Of a stretch of 64,000 nt of DNA, positions 42,747 through 52,263 are shown one piece after another. The DNA is from Capnocytophaga stomatis. Lineage in GTDB: Bacteria; Bacteroidota; Bacteroidia; Flavobacteriales; Flavobacteriaceae. The number at the start of each line of letters is the position of its first letter. The stretch's first letter is position 1. A program made the position numbers and the translations under genes. The notes below the pieces were generated by a model. It saw only the letters and a list, made by a program, of their open reading frames with translations. It had not been told where the DNA came from and did no database searches. The stretch covers positions 1,240,001 through 1,304,000 of the forward strand of contig NZ_CP022387.1 in assembly GCF_002302635.1 (NCBI RefSeq), written 5' to 3'.

Positions 42747-43274
42747 TTATTGTTCTTCTAAAATTTGCAAAATAGTTTCAGCTTTTATTTGTCCTTTATG
42801 TTTGTATATCAACTTTTTACTTTTATTATAAATTAATAGATACGGAATGCTGTTGGCATCAAACTTTTGTGAAAACACAAACGAGGCATCTTGCAAAAAA
42901 GTAACGTTTTCAACGCCTAAAAGTTGTTGCTCTTGGGCAAACTTTTTAATGTTTTCAATAGGTTCAATTGAAACAAAAACAAAGTGTACTTCATCAAATT
43001 GTGATAAATTTTCACGAATGCTTTGAGCTTCGTGCAAACAATAATCACATTCACTATTGAAATACACAAAAATCGTTGCCAGGTTTTTCTTTAAGTCACT
43101 GTTAGTGAACGTATTCCCCTCCAAATCAGTGAACGAAAACGCCGGAAGCATAGCTATCTGTTGTGCTACTTGCTTTTTGTGACTCATTTTTTGATACATC
43201 TTGTAGCTCATAACCCCTAAAAAGCAGATAACCAGCAATGAAATAACTTTCTTAATAATTGACTTTTTGTTCAT
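42747..43274 (-). CDS. Thioredoxin-fold protein with CxxC (bacteriocin locus)
   Basis: A 175-aa membrane-anchored thioredoxin-like protein. An N-terminal helix (VISLLVICFLGVMSY) is followed by an AhpC/TlpA-type domain: FSFTDLEGNTFTNSDLKKN, then FNSECDYCLHEAQ with the CDYC redox pair, and the cis-Pro segment ANSIPYLLIYNKSKK. ATG at 43272-43274 is preferred; an ATG at 43286 overlaps the stop of the preceding gene and is an alternative. It may form or check the Cys22-Cys59 disulfide of the precursor peptide 89 bp downstream. That role is inferred from context. Confidence 0.78.
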   Translation of the reverse strand: MNKKSIIKKVISLLVICFLGVMSYKMYQKMSHKKQVAQQIAMLPAFSFTDLEGNTFTNSDLKKNLATIFVYFNSECDYCLHEAQSIRENLSQFDEVHFVFVSIEPIENIKKFAQEQQLLGVENVTFLQDASFVFSQKFDANSIPYLLIYNKSKKLIYKHKGQIKAETILQILEEQ

Positions 43275-43620
43275 AGTTTTACGCATTGTTTAATGTAAAG
43301 AACATCACCCCCACTATCCACAGAAGCAACCCTACACCATAGCCACTTGCCACAATGCTAAGCCCTTTTTCTTTCTGCTCGTTAAATATTTTATCTAACT
43401 GGTAAGCCAAAAACCACCAATATAAAACCTCAAAAAGATTTAACACCTGAAAAGGATAAATAAACCAAACATCTATTCCTTGATACCCTGTAATGTTCAA
43501 TGCCGATAGAGGATAAAAAAATTGCAAATCTTCTAACGTAAAATCTTTTTGGAAAAAGTAAAACCAACCTATTTTTAGGATAGGAACTAATAGAAATATA
43601 AACTCTGCCCTTAGTACAAT

Positions 43621-44514
43621 AAACCTGTCTAAACTTTTTAAGAGGAAAATTAAAAGTTCCAAGAATTTTTAGCATTTTTGTTTTGCATAACAAAATGAAA
43701 ATCAAGGAACTTTGAGCAAAGATATAATAAAAAAATGGATTATTTCCCATTTGAGTATTGGAAAAAGAGGATTTAAAACAAAATTTGATTTATCATTAAT
43801 TTTTCTTCTGATAGTCAAACGATTAAAAACAGGTTGCCAGTGGAGGGAACTTCCGGTAGAAGTGTATTTTAAAGACCAAAAAATAAGCTATCAAACAGTC
43901 TATTATTATTTCAATAAATGGAGTAAAGATGGTAGTTTTAAGCGAATTTGGCTTAATTTGTTGCTTGAGAATCGGAGAAAATTAGATTTATCAAGCGTCC
44001 AACTTGATGGTAGTCATACTCGATGTCGAATGGGAGGACAATCTGTTGGTTATCAGTTAAGAAAAAAGTCAAAGACCACGAATTCTATCTTTCTGTGTGA
44101 TAATTTGGGGCAAATTTTAGCAATGGGTAGTCCAAAATCCGGTAATCATCACGATTTGAATAATATAGACTTTGTTTTAAAAGAGATTTTGAATCTTTTG
44201 GAGGAAGCGAAAATAGAGCATAAAGGCTTGTTTGTCAATGCAGATGCAGGTTTTGATAGCCGAGACTTAAAAAGTTTTTTACAGGAAAAAGAAATAATAC
44301 CTAATATCAAACAAAATCCCAGAAATGGACAAAATGAAAATATTTATTTTGACGAAGAATTATATAAAAATCGGTTTAAAATAGAGAGAAGTTTTGCGTG
44401 GCTTGATGGTTTTAAAGGATTGATTATAAGATATGAAACCCTAAACACAACTTGGATGGCTATGTTGTATCTAGGGATTATACTAACATTTATTCGAAAA
44501 GTTTAAACAAGTTT
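43621..44514 (+). mobile_element. IS5-family insertion sequence, copy 2 (894 bp)
   Basis: Appears identical in length and sequence to 3978-4871, same orientation, with the same imperfect 18-bp inverted repeats. Flanks are AAT (43618-43620) and GAT (44515-44517), which differ by one base. So the 3-bp target copy has either mutated or was lost by recombination. It lies inside the membrane-protein gene of the bacteriocin cluster, in the opposite direction to that gene. Confidence 0.93.
43712..44506 (+). CDS. IS5-family DDE transposase (copy 2)
   Basis: Same 264-aa product as the transposase at 4069-4863, with no amino-acid difference that I can see. The DDE residues (QLDGSHT, NADAGFD, RFKIERSFAWLDGF) are intact. 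The same TTG start and overlapping MKIKEL leader frame are present. Identity of both copies points to recent transposition. Confidence 0.92.
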   Translation: MSKDIIKKWIISHLSIGKRGFKTKFDLSLIFLLIVKRLKTGCQWRELPVEVYFKDQKISYQTVYYYFNKWSKDGSFKRIWLNLLLENRRKLDLSSVQLDGSHTRCRMGGQSVGYQLRKKSKTTNSIFLCDNLGQILAMGSPKSGNHHDLNNIDFVLKEILNLLEEAKIEHKGLFVNADAGFDSRDLKSFLQEKEIIPNIKQNPRNGQNENIYFDEELYKNRFKIERSFAWLDGFKGLIIRYETLNTTWMAMLYLGIILTFIRKV

Positions 44515-44826
44515 GATATCAAAAAGTTGCTTGTACGATAGTTTTTTGTTAAAGAAAAAGCAACCAATATCAAGTAATAGAGCCACTACACTAATTTTTA
44601 AAAGTAATAGAACAGGCATAGCAAGATATCCCACCCATTGCCACTTGTTTTGAAAATCTAACACTTTTTCAATTTGCTCTGTTGTGAGCTGCTCTGAAAG
44701 AGAAGACAACAACAACTCTCGGGTATTCAAAAAAAACTCTGACAACCAAGTTAAGAAAAAGTAAAAAAGGCAAAGTGCCATAAATGCTATTGTACTAACA
44801 TAATTACTATTGATTTTCAAACTCAT

Positions 44827-45178
44827 ACGCAAAATCACAAGTTAAATATCCCATAAATACAAAAACTCACTTTTTTAAAGTCAAAAACTTTATTGGACAA
44901 ATATAATAACTATTATTTAATTTTAAAATTATTTAACATAAATATTTTTACAACTTCGAAAATAGAAAGTCTTTTTACGAGAAAAATCCCCGAAAACAAA
45001 CACTTAAAAAATTGATTACAAATATATTACCGCAAACATCATATATTTATCATAAATAGAAAAAACGAGTTTTCAAACGAAATATTTTCTGTTTTGATTT
45101 TTTCAATCAACTTAAAATCAAACATATTTAAAGATTTTTGTGTAGTTTTGTCCAATATAAAAGCGACAAATTTCCACA
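44827..45178. other. AT-rich divergent intergenic region
   Basis: About 350 bp between the start of the interrupted membrane gene (minus) and the GH26 gene (plus). TAGTTTTG at 45143-45150 fits the -7 box for the GH26 gene, 28 bp before its ATG. The promoter of the bacteriocin cluster should also lie here, but I cannot fix its position. No other gene is seen. Confidence 0.45.
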
Positions 45179-46228
45179 ATGAGACTAATAATTTATTTAT
45201 TCATCATTATGTTATTATCATTTCTTTTTAAATCTTGTTCTAAAGAAAATATCAGCAATGAAACCACAGAAACAATAGCCCCCAACCTTTCTGATAACCA
45301 AGCCTCTGAACAAACTCAAGCCTTATACAAATACCTCCGCTCGGTATATGGAAAAAAGATACTTTCTTCAACAATGGCTAACGTTAATTGGAACACAAAG
45401 GAAGCCGAAAACGTTTACAAACTCACTGGAAAATATCCGGCAATGAATTGCTTCGATTTCATTCATATTCACCATTCTCCCTCGGATTGGATTGATTATT
45501 CTGACATTACTCCCGTAAAAGACTGGGCAAATGCAGGAGGAATTGTTTCTCTTATGTGGCATTTTTATGTCCCCGCATCTGAAAACTCTGAAACTTACAC
45601 TTACAAAGCGGACACCAAGTTCAAAATTGCTAATATTTTTCTATCAAACACTTGGGAGAGTCGTTTTTTCCACGAACAATTGGATAAAGTTTGTAGTACA
45701 TTACTCAAATTACAATCTGCAAACATACCTGCTTTGTGGCGACCTTTCCACGAAGCATCTGGAGCTTGGTTTTGGTGGGGAAAAGAAGGTGCAGAAATGT
45801 ACGTCCGTTTGTGGAAATACACATACAATTATCTTCAGAACAAAGGAATCCACAACCTGATATGGGTTTGGACTACGCAAAAAGACCGTGATTTTCAGTG
45901 GTATCCAGGTGATGATTATGTTGATATTATAGGAAAAGACCTCTACGGAAAAAATACATCTCAGAATCACAATAATTGGCTACAAATAAAGAAGTTACAC
46001 AAGAAGAAAATGATTAGCCTCAGCGAATGCGGAAATTTGATAGCAGGGAGAACAATCATCAAAAAACAAGCCTCAATTGAGCAACAATGGGCAAACGGCA
46101 CACGTTGGCTTTATTTTATGCCTTGGTACGATTATCTTTTTAACGAAGGAAAAGAACCAACGAACGTAAGATGCAGTGATGATTTCTGGATAAATGCAAT
46201 GTCCCAACCTTACGTAATCAGTCGATAA
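45179..46228 (+). CDS. GH26 beta-mannanase lipoprotein
   Basis: A 349-aa GH26 endo-mannanase with Cys in LFKSCSK as lipidation site. The catalytic acid/base Glu is in WRPFHEASGAWFWWG and the nucleophile Glu in MISLSECGNL, in the right order and spacing. The substrate-contact segment GIVSLMWHFYVP is also family-typical. It cuts internal beta-1,4-mannan bonds at the cell surface or periplasm. It is not part of a SusCD operon in the window; a terminator follows directly. Confidence 0.92.
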   Translation: MRLIIYLFIIMLLSFLFKSCSKENISNETTETIAPNLSDNQASEQTQALYKYLRSVYGKKILSSTMANVNWNTKEAENVYKLTGKYPAMNCFDFIHIHHSPSDWIDYSDITPVKDWANAGGIVSLMWHFYVPASENSETYTYKADTKFKIANIFLSNTWESRFFHEQLDKVCSTLLKLQSANIPALWRPFHEASGAWFWWGKEGAEMYVRLWKYTYNYLQNKGIHNLIWVWTTQKDRDFQWYPGDDYVDIIGKDLYGKNTSQNHNNWLQIKKLHKKKMISLSECGNLIAGRTIIKKQASIEQQWANGTRWLYFMPWYDYLFNEGKEPTNVRCSDDFWINAMSQPYVISR

Positions 46229-46251
46229 AATATCAAATAAATTAAAAAAAG

Positions 46252-46278
46252 AAAACCTCAGCTATTTGCTGAGGTTTT
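46252..46278 (+). terminator. Rho-independent terminator of the GH26 gene
   Basis: Perfect 11-bp arms, AAAACCTCAGC (46252-46262) and GCTGAGGTTTT (46268-46278), with a 5-nt loop. Confidence 0.92.
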
Positions 46279-46422
46279 TAACTATCTATAAAACAGATTA
46301 TTATCCAATATCAACCAAGAAGTGTATTTCGTAAAATTATTTTGCAATCTAACAAGATGATTTGTAAATAATTTCTATTTTTGCACGAAAATAAAGATAT
46401 TCAAAAAAATATACATAAATTT

Positions 46423-49059
46423 ATGACTTCACAAGAAATCAGAAAGCAATTTTTGAAATTTTTCGAGGGTAAAGGACACTTGATTGTTCCTTCTGCTCCT
46501 ATGGTTATCAAAAACGACCCCACACTGATGTTCACCAACGCCGGAATGAACCAGTTCAAAGAATATTTTTTAGGCAACGGAAAGCCCAAAAGCAAGCGTA
46601 TTGCCGATACTCAAAAGTGTTTGCGAGTTTCAGGGAAACACAATGACTTAGAGGAAGTTGGAAAAGATACTTACCACCACACAATGTTCGAAATGTTGGG
46701 TAACTGGTCATTTGGCGATTACTTCAAAAAAGAAGCAATTTCGTGGGCGTGGGAACTGCTTACTGAAGTTTATAAAATCCCGAAAAAAAATCTGTACGTA
46801 ACTGTTTTTGAAGGAAGTAAAGAAGATAATGTTCCTTTTGACCAAGAATCGTTTGACATCTGGAAAGGGCTTATCGCTGAAGACCGTATCTTGCTTGGAA
46901 ATAAAAAAGACAATTTCTGGGAAATGGGCGACCAAGGTCCGTGCGGTCCGTGTACTGAAATTCACGTAGATTTGCGTTCGGAAAGCGAGAAAAGCAAAAT
47001 TTCGGGGCGTGATTTAGTCAATCAAGACCATCCGCAAGTTATCGAAATATGGAACAACGTATTTATGGAATTCAACCGTAAAGCGGACGGTTCACTTGAA
47101 AAATTACCTGCTCAACACGTGGATACCGGAATGGGCTTCGAACGACTTTGTATGGTGCTGCAAGGCGTACAATCTAACTACGACACGGATGTTTTTATGC
47201 CTCTTATCCAACGAATTGAGGAAATTACGCAACATAAATACGTTAAAGGAAACGATGTTTCTGCTGAAGAAGAGCAAACTAACATTGCCATTCGTGTAAT
47301 TGCCGACCACATCCGTGCGGTTTCGTTTGCCATTGCTGACGGACAGCTTCCCTCCAACAACGGAGCGGGTTACGTTATCCGTCGTATTTTGCGTCGTGCT
47401 ATCCGATATGGTTTCACTTTCTTAAATCAAAAAGAGCCTTTCATATATAAATTGGTGGAAACCTTGGCTGTGCAAATGGGCGGAGTATTCCCCGAGATTG
47501 AAAAACAGCAAGTTTTGGTGGAAAATGTTATCAAGGAAGAAGAAGCCTCTTTCCTGCGTACTTTGGAACAAGGATTGCTGATGCTCGACGTGATGATAAA
47601 CAACATTACCAACAAGCAACTTTCTGGAAGTAAAGCCTTTGAACTTTATGATACATATGGATTTCCTATTGACCTTACGGCACTGATTCTTTCCGAAAAA
47701 GGATTAACATTGGACGAAAAAGGCTTCGAGGAGAATCTCCAAAAACAAAAAGAACGTTCGCGAGCCGCAGCACAAGTAAAAGCTGACGATTGGGTGATAC
47801 TTCGTGATGATGAGGAAGAAGAATTCATCGGTTACGACACTTTGGAAGCCATCGTGCGTATGGTAAAATATCGCAAAGTGGAAAGCCAAAAAGACGGAAC
47901 GTTTTATCAATTGGTTTTCAACGTAACGCCGTTTTATCCCGAAGGCGGAGGACAAGCAGGCGACAAAGGTACGTTGCAATCGGCAAACGGAGACGTTACC
48001 TATATCATTGATACTAAGAAAGAAAACAACCTGATTATCCATATTTCTGAGACTTTGCCAGATAATCTCAACGACCCTTTCAAAGCGGAAGTACATCCGT
48101 TAGGAAGAGCCTTTACACAAGCGAATCACTCAGCAACGCATCTTCTGCATCAGGCACTTCGTGAAGTATTGGGAACGCACGTGGAGCAAAAAGGTTCATT
48201 GGTCGATTTAAAACATCTTCGCTTTGACTTTTCTCATTTTCAGAAACTTACTCAAGAGGAAATTGCAGAAATCGAAAAACGTGTAAATGAACGCATTCAG
48301 CAAAAAATAGATTTACAGGAACACCGAAACATTCCTATTCAACAAGCGATGGATGCCGGTGCGATGGCTCTTTTCGGAGAGAAATACGGCGACAAAGTGC
48401 GTATGATTCAGTTTGGCGAAAGTAAAGAGCTTTGCGGAGGAACACACGTGAAAAACACGGGTGATATTTGGTATTTCAAAATTCTGTCGGAAGGAGCGGT
48501 AGCTTCGGGAATTCGCCGAATTGAAGCCATTACACAAGAGGCAGCTTTGGCGTATTTCAAAGAACAAGAGGCAATTGTGGGCAGACTTCGTCAGTTGGTA
48601 AAAAATACGCAAGACCCGCTTAAAGCCGTTGAAAATCTGCAAGAAGAGAACGCTCGTTTGCAAAAAGAGCTTGAAAATTTGAAGAAAGAACAAGCTAAAA
48701 ACCTGAAAAACCATCTTAAAAACGAATTTAAAGAGATAAACGGCATTGCTTTTCTCTCACAAAAAGTAAATTTGGACGTTGCAAACCTGAAAGACCTTGC
48801 CTTCCAGTTAGGAAATGAAGTGCCGAATGCGTTTATTTTGTTCGGCTCAGAGCAAGAAGGAGGTAAAGCATTGTTATTGTGCTACATATCCAAAGAGCTG
48901 ACCACTGAAAAAGGCTTAGACGCAGGCAAAGTGGTTCGTGAATTGGGCAAATACATTCACGGAGGCGGAGGCGGACAACCTTTCTTTGCCACAGCGGGAG
49001 GTAAAAATCCGGCAGGCATTGATGAGGCTTTAAAAGAAGCTGAAAACTACATAAAATAG
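46423..49059 (+). CDS. alaS: Alanyl-tRNA synthetase
   Basis: An 878-aa AlaRS. The ATG at 46423 opens the family-standard [19 protein letters not shown]; a longer frame from 46381 begins at TTG and is rejected. The catalytic domain has [16 protein letters not shown] and [13 protein letters not shown]. The editing domain has the zinc motif NHSATHLLH and CGGTH, and the C-Ala domain ends [15 protein letters not shown]. It charges tRNA-Ala and edits Ser/Gly errors. TATTTTTG at 46376-46383 is a candidate promoter box. A strong terminator follows. Confidence 0.97.
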   Translation: MTSQEIRKQFLKFFEGKGHLIVPSAPMVIKNDPTLMFTNAGMNQFKEYFLGNGKPKSKRIADTQKCLRVSGKHNDLEEVGKDTYHHTMFEMLGNWSFGDYFKKEAISWAWELLTEVYKIPKKNLYVTVFEGSKEDNVPFDQESFDIWKGLIAEDRILLGNKKDNFWEMGDQGPCGPCTEIHVDLRSESEKSKISGRDLVNQDHPQVIEIWNNVFMEFNRKADGSLEKLPAQHVDTGMGFERLCMVLQGVQSNYDTDVFMPLIQRIEEITQHKYVKGNDVSAEEEQTNIAIRVIADHIRAVSFAIADGQLPSNNGAGYVIRRILRRAIRYGFTFLNQKEPFIYKLVETLAVQMGGVFPEIEKQQVLVENVIKEEEASFLRTLEQGLLMLDVMINNITNKQLSGSKAFELYDTYGFPIDLTALILSEKGLTLDEKGFEENLQKQKERSRAAAQVKADDWVILRDDEEEEFIGYDTLEAIVRMVKYRKVESQKDGTFYQLVFNVTPFYPEGGGQAGDKGTLQSANGDVTYIIDTKKENNLIIHISETLPDNLNDPFKAEVHPLGRAFTQANHSATHLLHQALREVLGTHVEQKGSLVDLKHLRFDFSHFQKLTQEEIAEIEKRVNERIQQKIDLQEHRNIPIQQAMDAGAMALFGEKYGDKVRMIQFGESKELCGGTHVKNTGDIWYFKILSEGAVASGIRRIEAITQEAALAYFKEQEAIVGRLRQLVKNTQDPLKAVENLQEENARLQKELENLKKEQAKNLKNHLKNEFKEINGIAFLSQKVNLDVANLKDLAFQLGNEVPNAFILFGSEQEGGKALLLCYISKELTTEKGLDAGKVVRELGKYIHGGGGGQPFFATAGGKNPAGIDEALKEAENYIK

Positions 49060-49070
49060 AGTTTAAATTT

Positions 49071-49105
49071 AACAAAAACACGAGATAAAATCTCGTGTTT
49101 TTGTT
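49071..49105 (+). terminator. Rho-independent terminator of alaS
   Basis: Perfect 15-bp arms, AACAAAAACACGAGA (49071-49085) and TCTCGTGTTTTTGTT (49091-49105), 5-nt loop. The CPBP gene starts only 15 bp later. Confidence 0.92.
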
Positions 49106-49119
49106 AAAACCCAATCAAA

Positions 49120-49980
49120 ATGATTAAAACTACATTGACCGAATTTCTGAATTTCATTAAGAAACCCAATGACAAGCAATTGGAACTGAATTTCAAACAG
49201 AAAGTGAAGTTTTTCTTCATTCTATTTTTATTTGAAATTATTATCACTGTAACTATTGTACTTCCTACTCTGTGGCTTGCCGATTTATTTTTACGCTTAG
49301 AGCACAACTCTGAGTTCTTAAAAATGACCTTCGTAACTGCATTAGTTGTGGGAGTTTTCATTGTTCCATTTTTCGAAGAATTGATATTCAGATACTTGTT
49401 ACGTTACACCAAATTAAAAGCACGGTTTATAAGTCGAGAACGTTGGGATAAATTGTTCCCTTATTTAGTTTACACATTCTCAATATTATTCGGACTAATA
49501 CACATTACAAATTTCAAAATAAATTGGCTGGCACTCTTATTTACTCCGTTATTAGTTGTTTCCCAACTCATAGGAGGATTTATTCTTTCTTTTATTCGTG
49601 TTCGATTAAATTTTTATTGGGGAGTTGGTTTTCATTCACTTTGGAATCTAATATTCATTATTGTATTTCCTTTGATATGGGAAGCCTTTCAAGAGCCTTT
49701 TGAAGAAAAAACAGAAAAATACAGCGTTTTCGCCACAACACAAAGTTTCTTTGACGATGAAAAACCTGAAAATTTCACAACAAACTGGAAAAACAACGAA
49801 ACATTATTAGTCAGTTTGAATGTAAAACAGCATTCTTTGAAAGAAATTATCAATTCATTTGAGCCCAATAATGATTACTACTTTGATGACATACTCATCA
49901 ATATTGATTTTCAATCAGAAGAAGGAATCTCAAAGAAAGAATTTTTGGAAATTTTAGACCGGGCATACGAGTTCAAATAA
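49120..49980 (+). CDS. CPBP-family intramembrane metalloprotease
   Basis: A 286-aa protein with about seven membrane helices in the first 190 residues and a soluble C-terminal tail (residues ~190-286). The CPBP/Abi core is present: EE..R in FFEELIFRYLLR, His in LFGLIHITNF and His in GVGFHSLWN. Such proteases are linked to CAAX-type cleavage, or to self-immunity next to bacteriocin loci. Here the nearest bacteriocin cluster is 5 kb away, so no link is claimed. It is convergent with the NhaC-type gene, 8 bp apart. Confidence 0.85.
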   Translation: MIKTTLTEFLNFIKKPNDKQLELNFKQKVKFFFILFLFEIIITVTIVLPTLWLADLFLRLEHNSEFLKMTFVTALVVGVFIVPFFEELIFRYLLRYTKLKARFISRERWDKLFPYLVYTFSILFGLIHITNFKINWLALLFTPLLVVSQLIGGFILSFIRVRLNFYWGVGFHSLWNLIFIIVFPLIWEAFQEPFEEKTEKYSVFATTQSFFDDEKPENFTTNWKNNETLLVSLNVKQHSLKEIINSFEPNNDYYFDDILINIDFQSEEGISKKEFLEILDRAYEFK

Positions 49981-49988
49981 TTTCAAAA

Positions 49989-51284
49989 TCAAGCTTTTTT
50001 GTATTTTCTGATAAAAATATACACCAAAGCAGAAAGCAATAACAAATGCAGGTAAATGGCATAAGTAGCTACTTCAGGATAACTAATCGCTCCTTTGCTG
50101 AGTTCAATTAAGGCTATAATTTGTGCTCCATACGGAATAACACCTTGTACATAACACGAAAAAATATCCAAAACAGAAGCAGCGTCTCTGCCCGAAAGAT
50201 GAAATTGATTGGCTATTTTTCTGGAAACTTTTGAAACTATCAGAATTGAAACTGTGTTATTTGCCACACAAAAATCGGTAGTGCCAACCAAAGTTCCCAT
50301 TCCCAGTAGTGCTGTTTTTGGCGATTTGATATGTTTTTGGATAAATTTCATCATAAATTGAATTCCTCCGAAATGTTCCACCAATGCAGCCAATCCGCCG
50401 GTAAAAAAGAACAAAAGGAAGATTTCGGACATATCCGTAAAACCTTGATACGTGTGATTTACAAATTCCAAAAAGCCAAAATTTCCGTAGATCATTCCGA
50501 GCGTTCCTGAAAAAACCACTCCCAAAAGCAATGAAACAAAGACATTTACACCTAACAAAGACAGGGCAACGACCGCCAAATAAGGCAATATCAAAACATA
50601 ATTAACATCTTGCTGTGTCTCTATAACAATTTCCTTCGCCTGAGCATTCCCCAAAAACAGAAGGATTATCACAGTTAATACCGCTGCCGGAAAGGCAATT
50701 CGTGCATTGGCCTTCATCTTTTCGTCCATCTTGCAGCCCATCGTTTGTGTGGCTACTATAGTCGTATCCGAAATCAGAGAAAGATTATCGCCAAACATCG
50801 CCCCCGAAAGTAAGCAAGCCCCAACCAAAGAAGCATTCAAATCACTTTGTTCTGCCAAACTAATTACAACAGGAGCCAATGTGGTGATTGTACCCACGGA
50901 AGTTCCTGTTGAAAATGATAAAAATGAAGCTATTACAAAAATTCCTACCGGAAAATATTGCGGTGAAATATAAGATATTCCTAATCCAACGATGCTATCC
51001 ACACTTCCAGAGGCTTTTGCCACAGTAGCAAACGCTCCGGCAAAAAGTATAATCACACACATTGTCAGCACATTATGATTTCCAGCTCCTTTAAAAAAGA
51101 TATCCATCTTTTCCGTAAAAGGTGCTTTATAAATCAGCAATGCTACGATAACCCCCACCAAAGCCACCAAAGCTGTTGGCAAAGAATAAAAATCATTGAA
51201 GTAAATTCCTCCCCCCAAGAAGATAATAACAAAAACCAGTAACGGAATTACCGAAACAATCCCCGACTCTTTCTTTAAAGACAT
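49989..51284 (-). CDS. NhaC-family Na+/H+ antiporter
   Basis: A 431-aa membrane protein with about eleven helices, of the NhaC/YfeO-like antiporter group. Motifs include SFSTGTSVGTITTLAPV near residue 125, GAMFGDNLSLISDTTIVA near 160 with the conserved Asp/Asn, and VGTTDFCVANNTVSIL near 330. A second antiporter (NhaD type) is encoded at the start of the window. The substrate (Na+/H+ or a small organic ion) is not certain. It is probably monocistronic; the 275 bp upstream is AT-rich with no clear signal. Confidence 0.85.
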   Translation of the reverse strand: MSLKKESGIVSVIPLLVFVIIFLGGGIYFNDFYSLPTALVALVGVIVALLIYKAPFTEKMDIFFKGAGNHNVLTMCVIILFAGAFATVAKASGSVDSIVGLGISYISPQYFPVGIFVIASFLSFSTGTSVGTITTLAPVVISLAEQSDLNASLVGACLLSGAMFGDNLSLISDTTIVATQTMGCKMDEKMKANARIAFPAAVLTVIILLFLGNAQAKEIVIETQQDVNYVLILPYLAVVALSLLGVNVFVSLLLGVVFSGTLGMIYGNFGFLEFVNHTYQGFTDMSEIFLLFFFTGGLAALVEHFGGIQFMMKFIQKHIKSPKTALLGMGTLVGTTDFCVANNTVSILIVSKVSRKIANQFHLSGRDAASVLDIFSCYVQGVIPYGAQIIALIELSKGAISYPEVATYAIYLHLLLLSALVYIFIRKYKKA

Positions 51285-51559
51285 TTTAATACAGAAATAA
51301 AATTTTAGCGTGCAAAAATATGTATTATTTCACAAATCATAAAATATTTTTCTACTAAAACCACTATGACATATTAAAAATTTCCCAAACAACATTCTTT
51401 TGGAAAAGAAAAATTCCTTAAAAAAAACAGATGATTTATTATTTGATTGTAGAAAATCAAGATGACGATGACTATTGTTTCAATAAAAAATTGTGCAAAA
51501 ATCGTTTTAAAATAGTATGAAGTTTTTCGTAGTTTGGCGGTTTTTATTTCAAAATTGAA

Positions 51560-52165
51560 TTATTTCTCGCTTTCAAATTCGCTTACCTCGTGCAAAATAG
51601 GTTTACCTTTTTGATAAGGAGCTACCTCAGGAAATAAACTCACTTTGGATTCACTCCAAAACTCACCTGTTCGGACATATTTTAGCAATTCAGTTTGTAG
51701 TTTTTGGGTGCTTCCTGCCATTCCCAAACTATTATACTGATAAATTTCATTCAAATGGTCTTTTCTGTTTAAATACTCTATTAAAACTTCATAATCAACA
51801 CTCTGTAATGATTTTCGTTGAATCAAAGCTATACCCTCCGGAAGATTTTTCCCTTGCCGTAAACTTTCCATCATATAGTGAAACGGATGAAAAAAAATGC
51901 GATTACATTCTCGCTCGTTCGGCTTTATCAAAGTTTCTCTTCGCACGAAAAAATCCTTTAATTTATTAGTAGCCAACGAGTACGTACAAAGCACAGGAAT
52001 TGTGTTTAAGTCCAAATGTAATAATTTCTTGTCGTTGGGTTGATTAAAGAAAATATCGAAGAACTCAAAAAAAGTATTTTCACGATGTTGTACAATGCTA
52101 AAAATTTCCTCCGAAATTTTTATTGTATAAACCTGATTATCTGATAATTTAATTCTTTTCAACAT
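51560..52165 (-). CDS. Unknown cytoplasmic protein
   Basis: A 201-aa soluble protein without signal peptide or membrane segment. It contains the segments RIFFHPFHYMMESLRQGKNLPEG and NSLGMAGSTQKLQTELLKYV (the second resembles a small nucleotide- or partner-binding loop, not assigned). Mixed helical and strand look. No family recognised. It is transcribed alone; the terminator of the next gene lies just upstream. Confidence 0.6.
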   Translation of the reverse strand: MLKRIKLSDNQVYTIKISEEIFSIVQHRENTFFEFFDIFFNQPNDKKLLHLDLNTIPVLCTYSLATNKLKDFFVRRETLIKPNERECNRIFFHPFHYMMESLRQGKNLPEGIALIQRKSLQSVDYEVLIEYLNRKDHLNEIYQYNSLGMAGSTQKLQTELLKYVRTGEFWSESKVSLFPEVAPYQKGKPILHEVSEFESEK

Positions 52166-52217
52166 AGTTTTCTATTTTTCGTTGTAAAATCAACCTACCA
52201 CATTAAATTTTGATAAA

Positions 52218-52259
52218 AAAAGAAGTTTGAAGAACGGGAATGTTTTTCAAACTTCTTTT
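52218..52259 (-). terminator. Terminator of the endonuclease/exonuclease/phosphatase gene
   Basis: AAAAGAAGTTTGAA (52218-52231) pairs perfectly with TTCAAACTTCTTTT (52246-52259), 14-nt loop, 4 bp past the stop at 52264. Confidence 0.85.
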
Positions 52260-52263
52260 TAGT

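Larger units (their letters stand above)
43279..44826 (-). pseudogene. Multi-pass membrane protein interrupted by IS copy 2
   Basis: The N-terminal half (44515-44826, starting MSLKINSNY) ends ...KQLFDI. The C-terminal half (43279-43620) resumes IVLRAEFIFLLVPILKIGW. Removing the IS and one 3-bp target copy joins them in frame as LFDIVLRAEF, giving about 215 residues with five membrane helices. The ancestral protein was therefore encoded first in the bacteriocin cluster, overlapping the thioredoxin gene's possible ATG. No family is certain; a Yip1-like look is possible. A role in immunity, or in peptide maturation at the membrane, is guessed from position only. Confidence 0.8.

Noticed and set aside
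49120-49980. CPBP protease as immunity gene of the bacteriocin cluster
   Set aside because: It is 4.3 kb away on the other strand with alaS and GH26 between, so there is no operon link.
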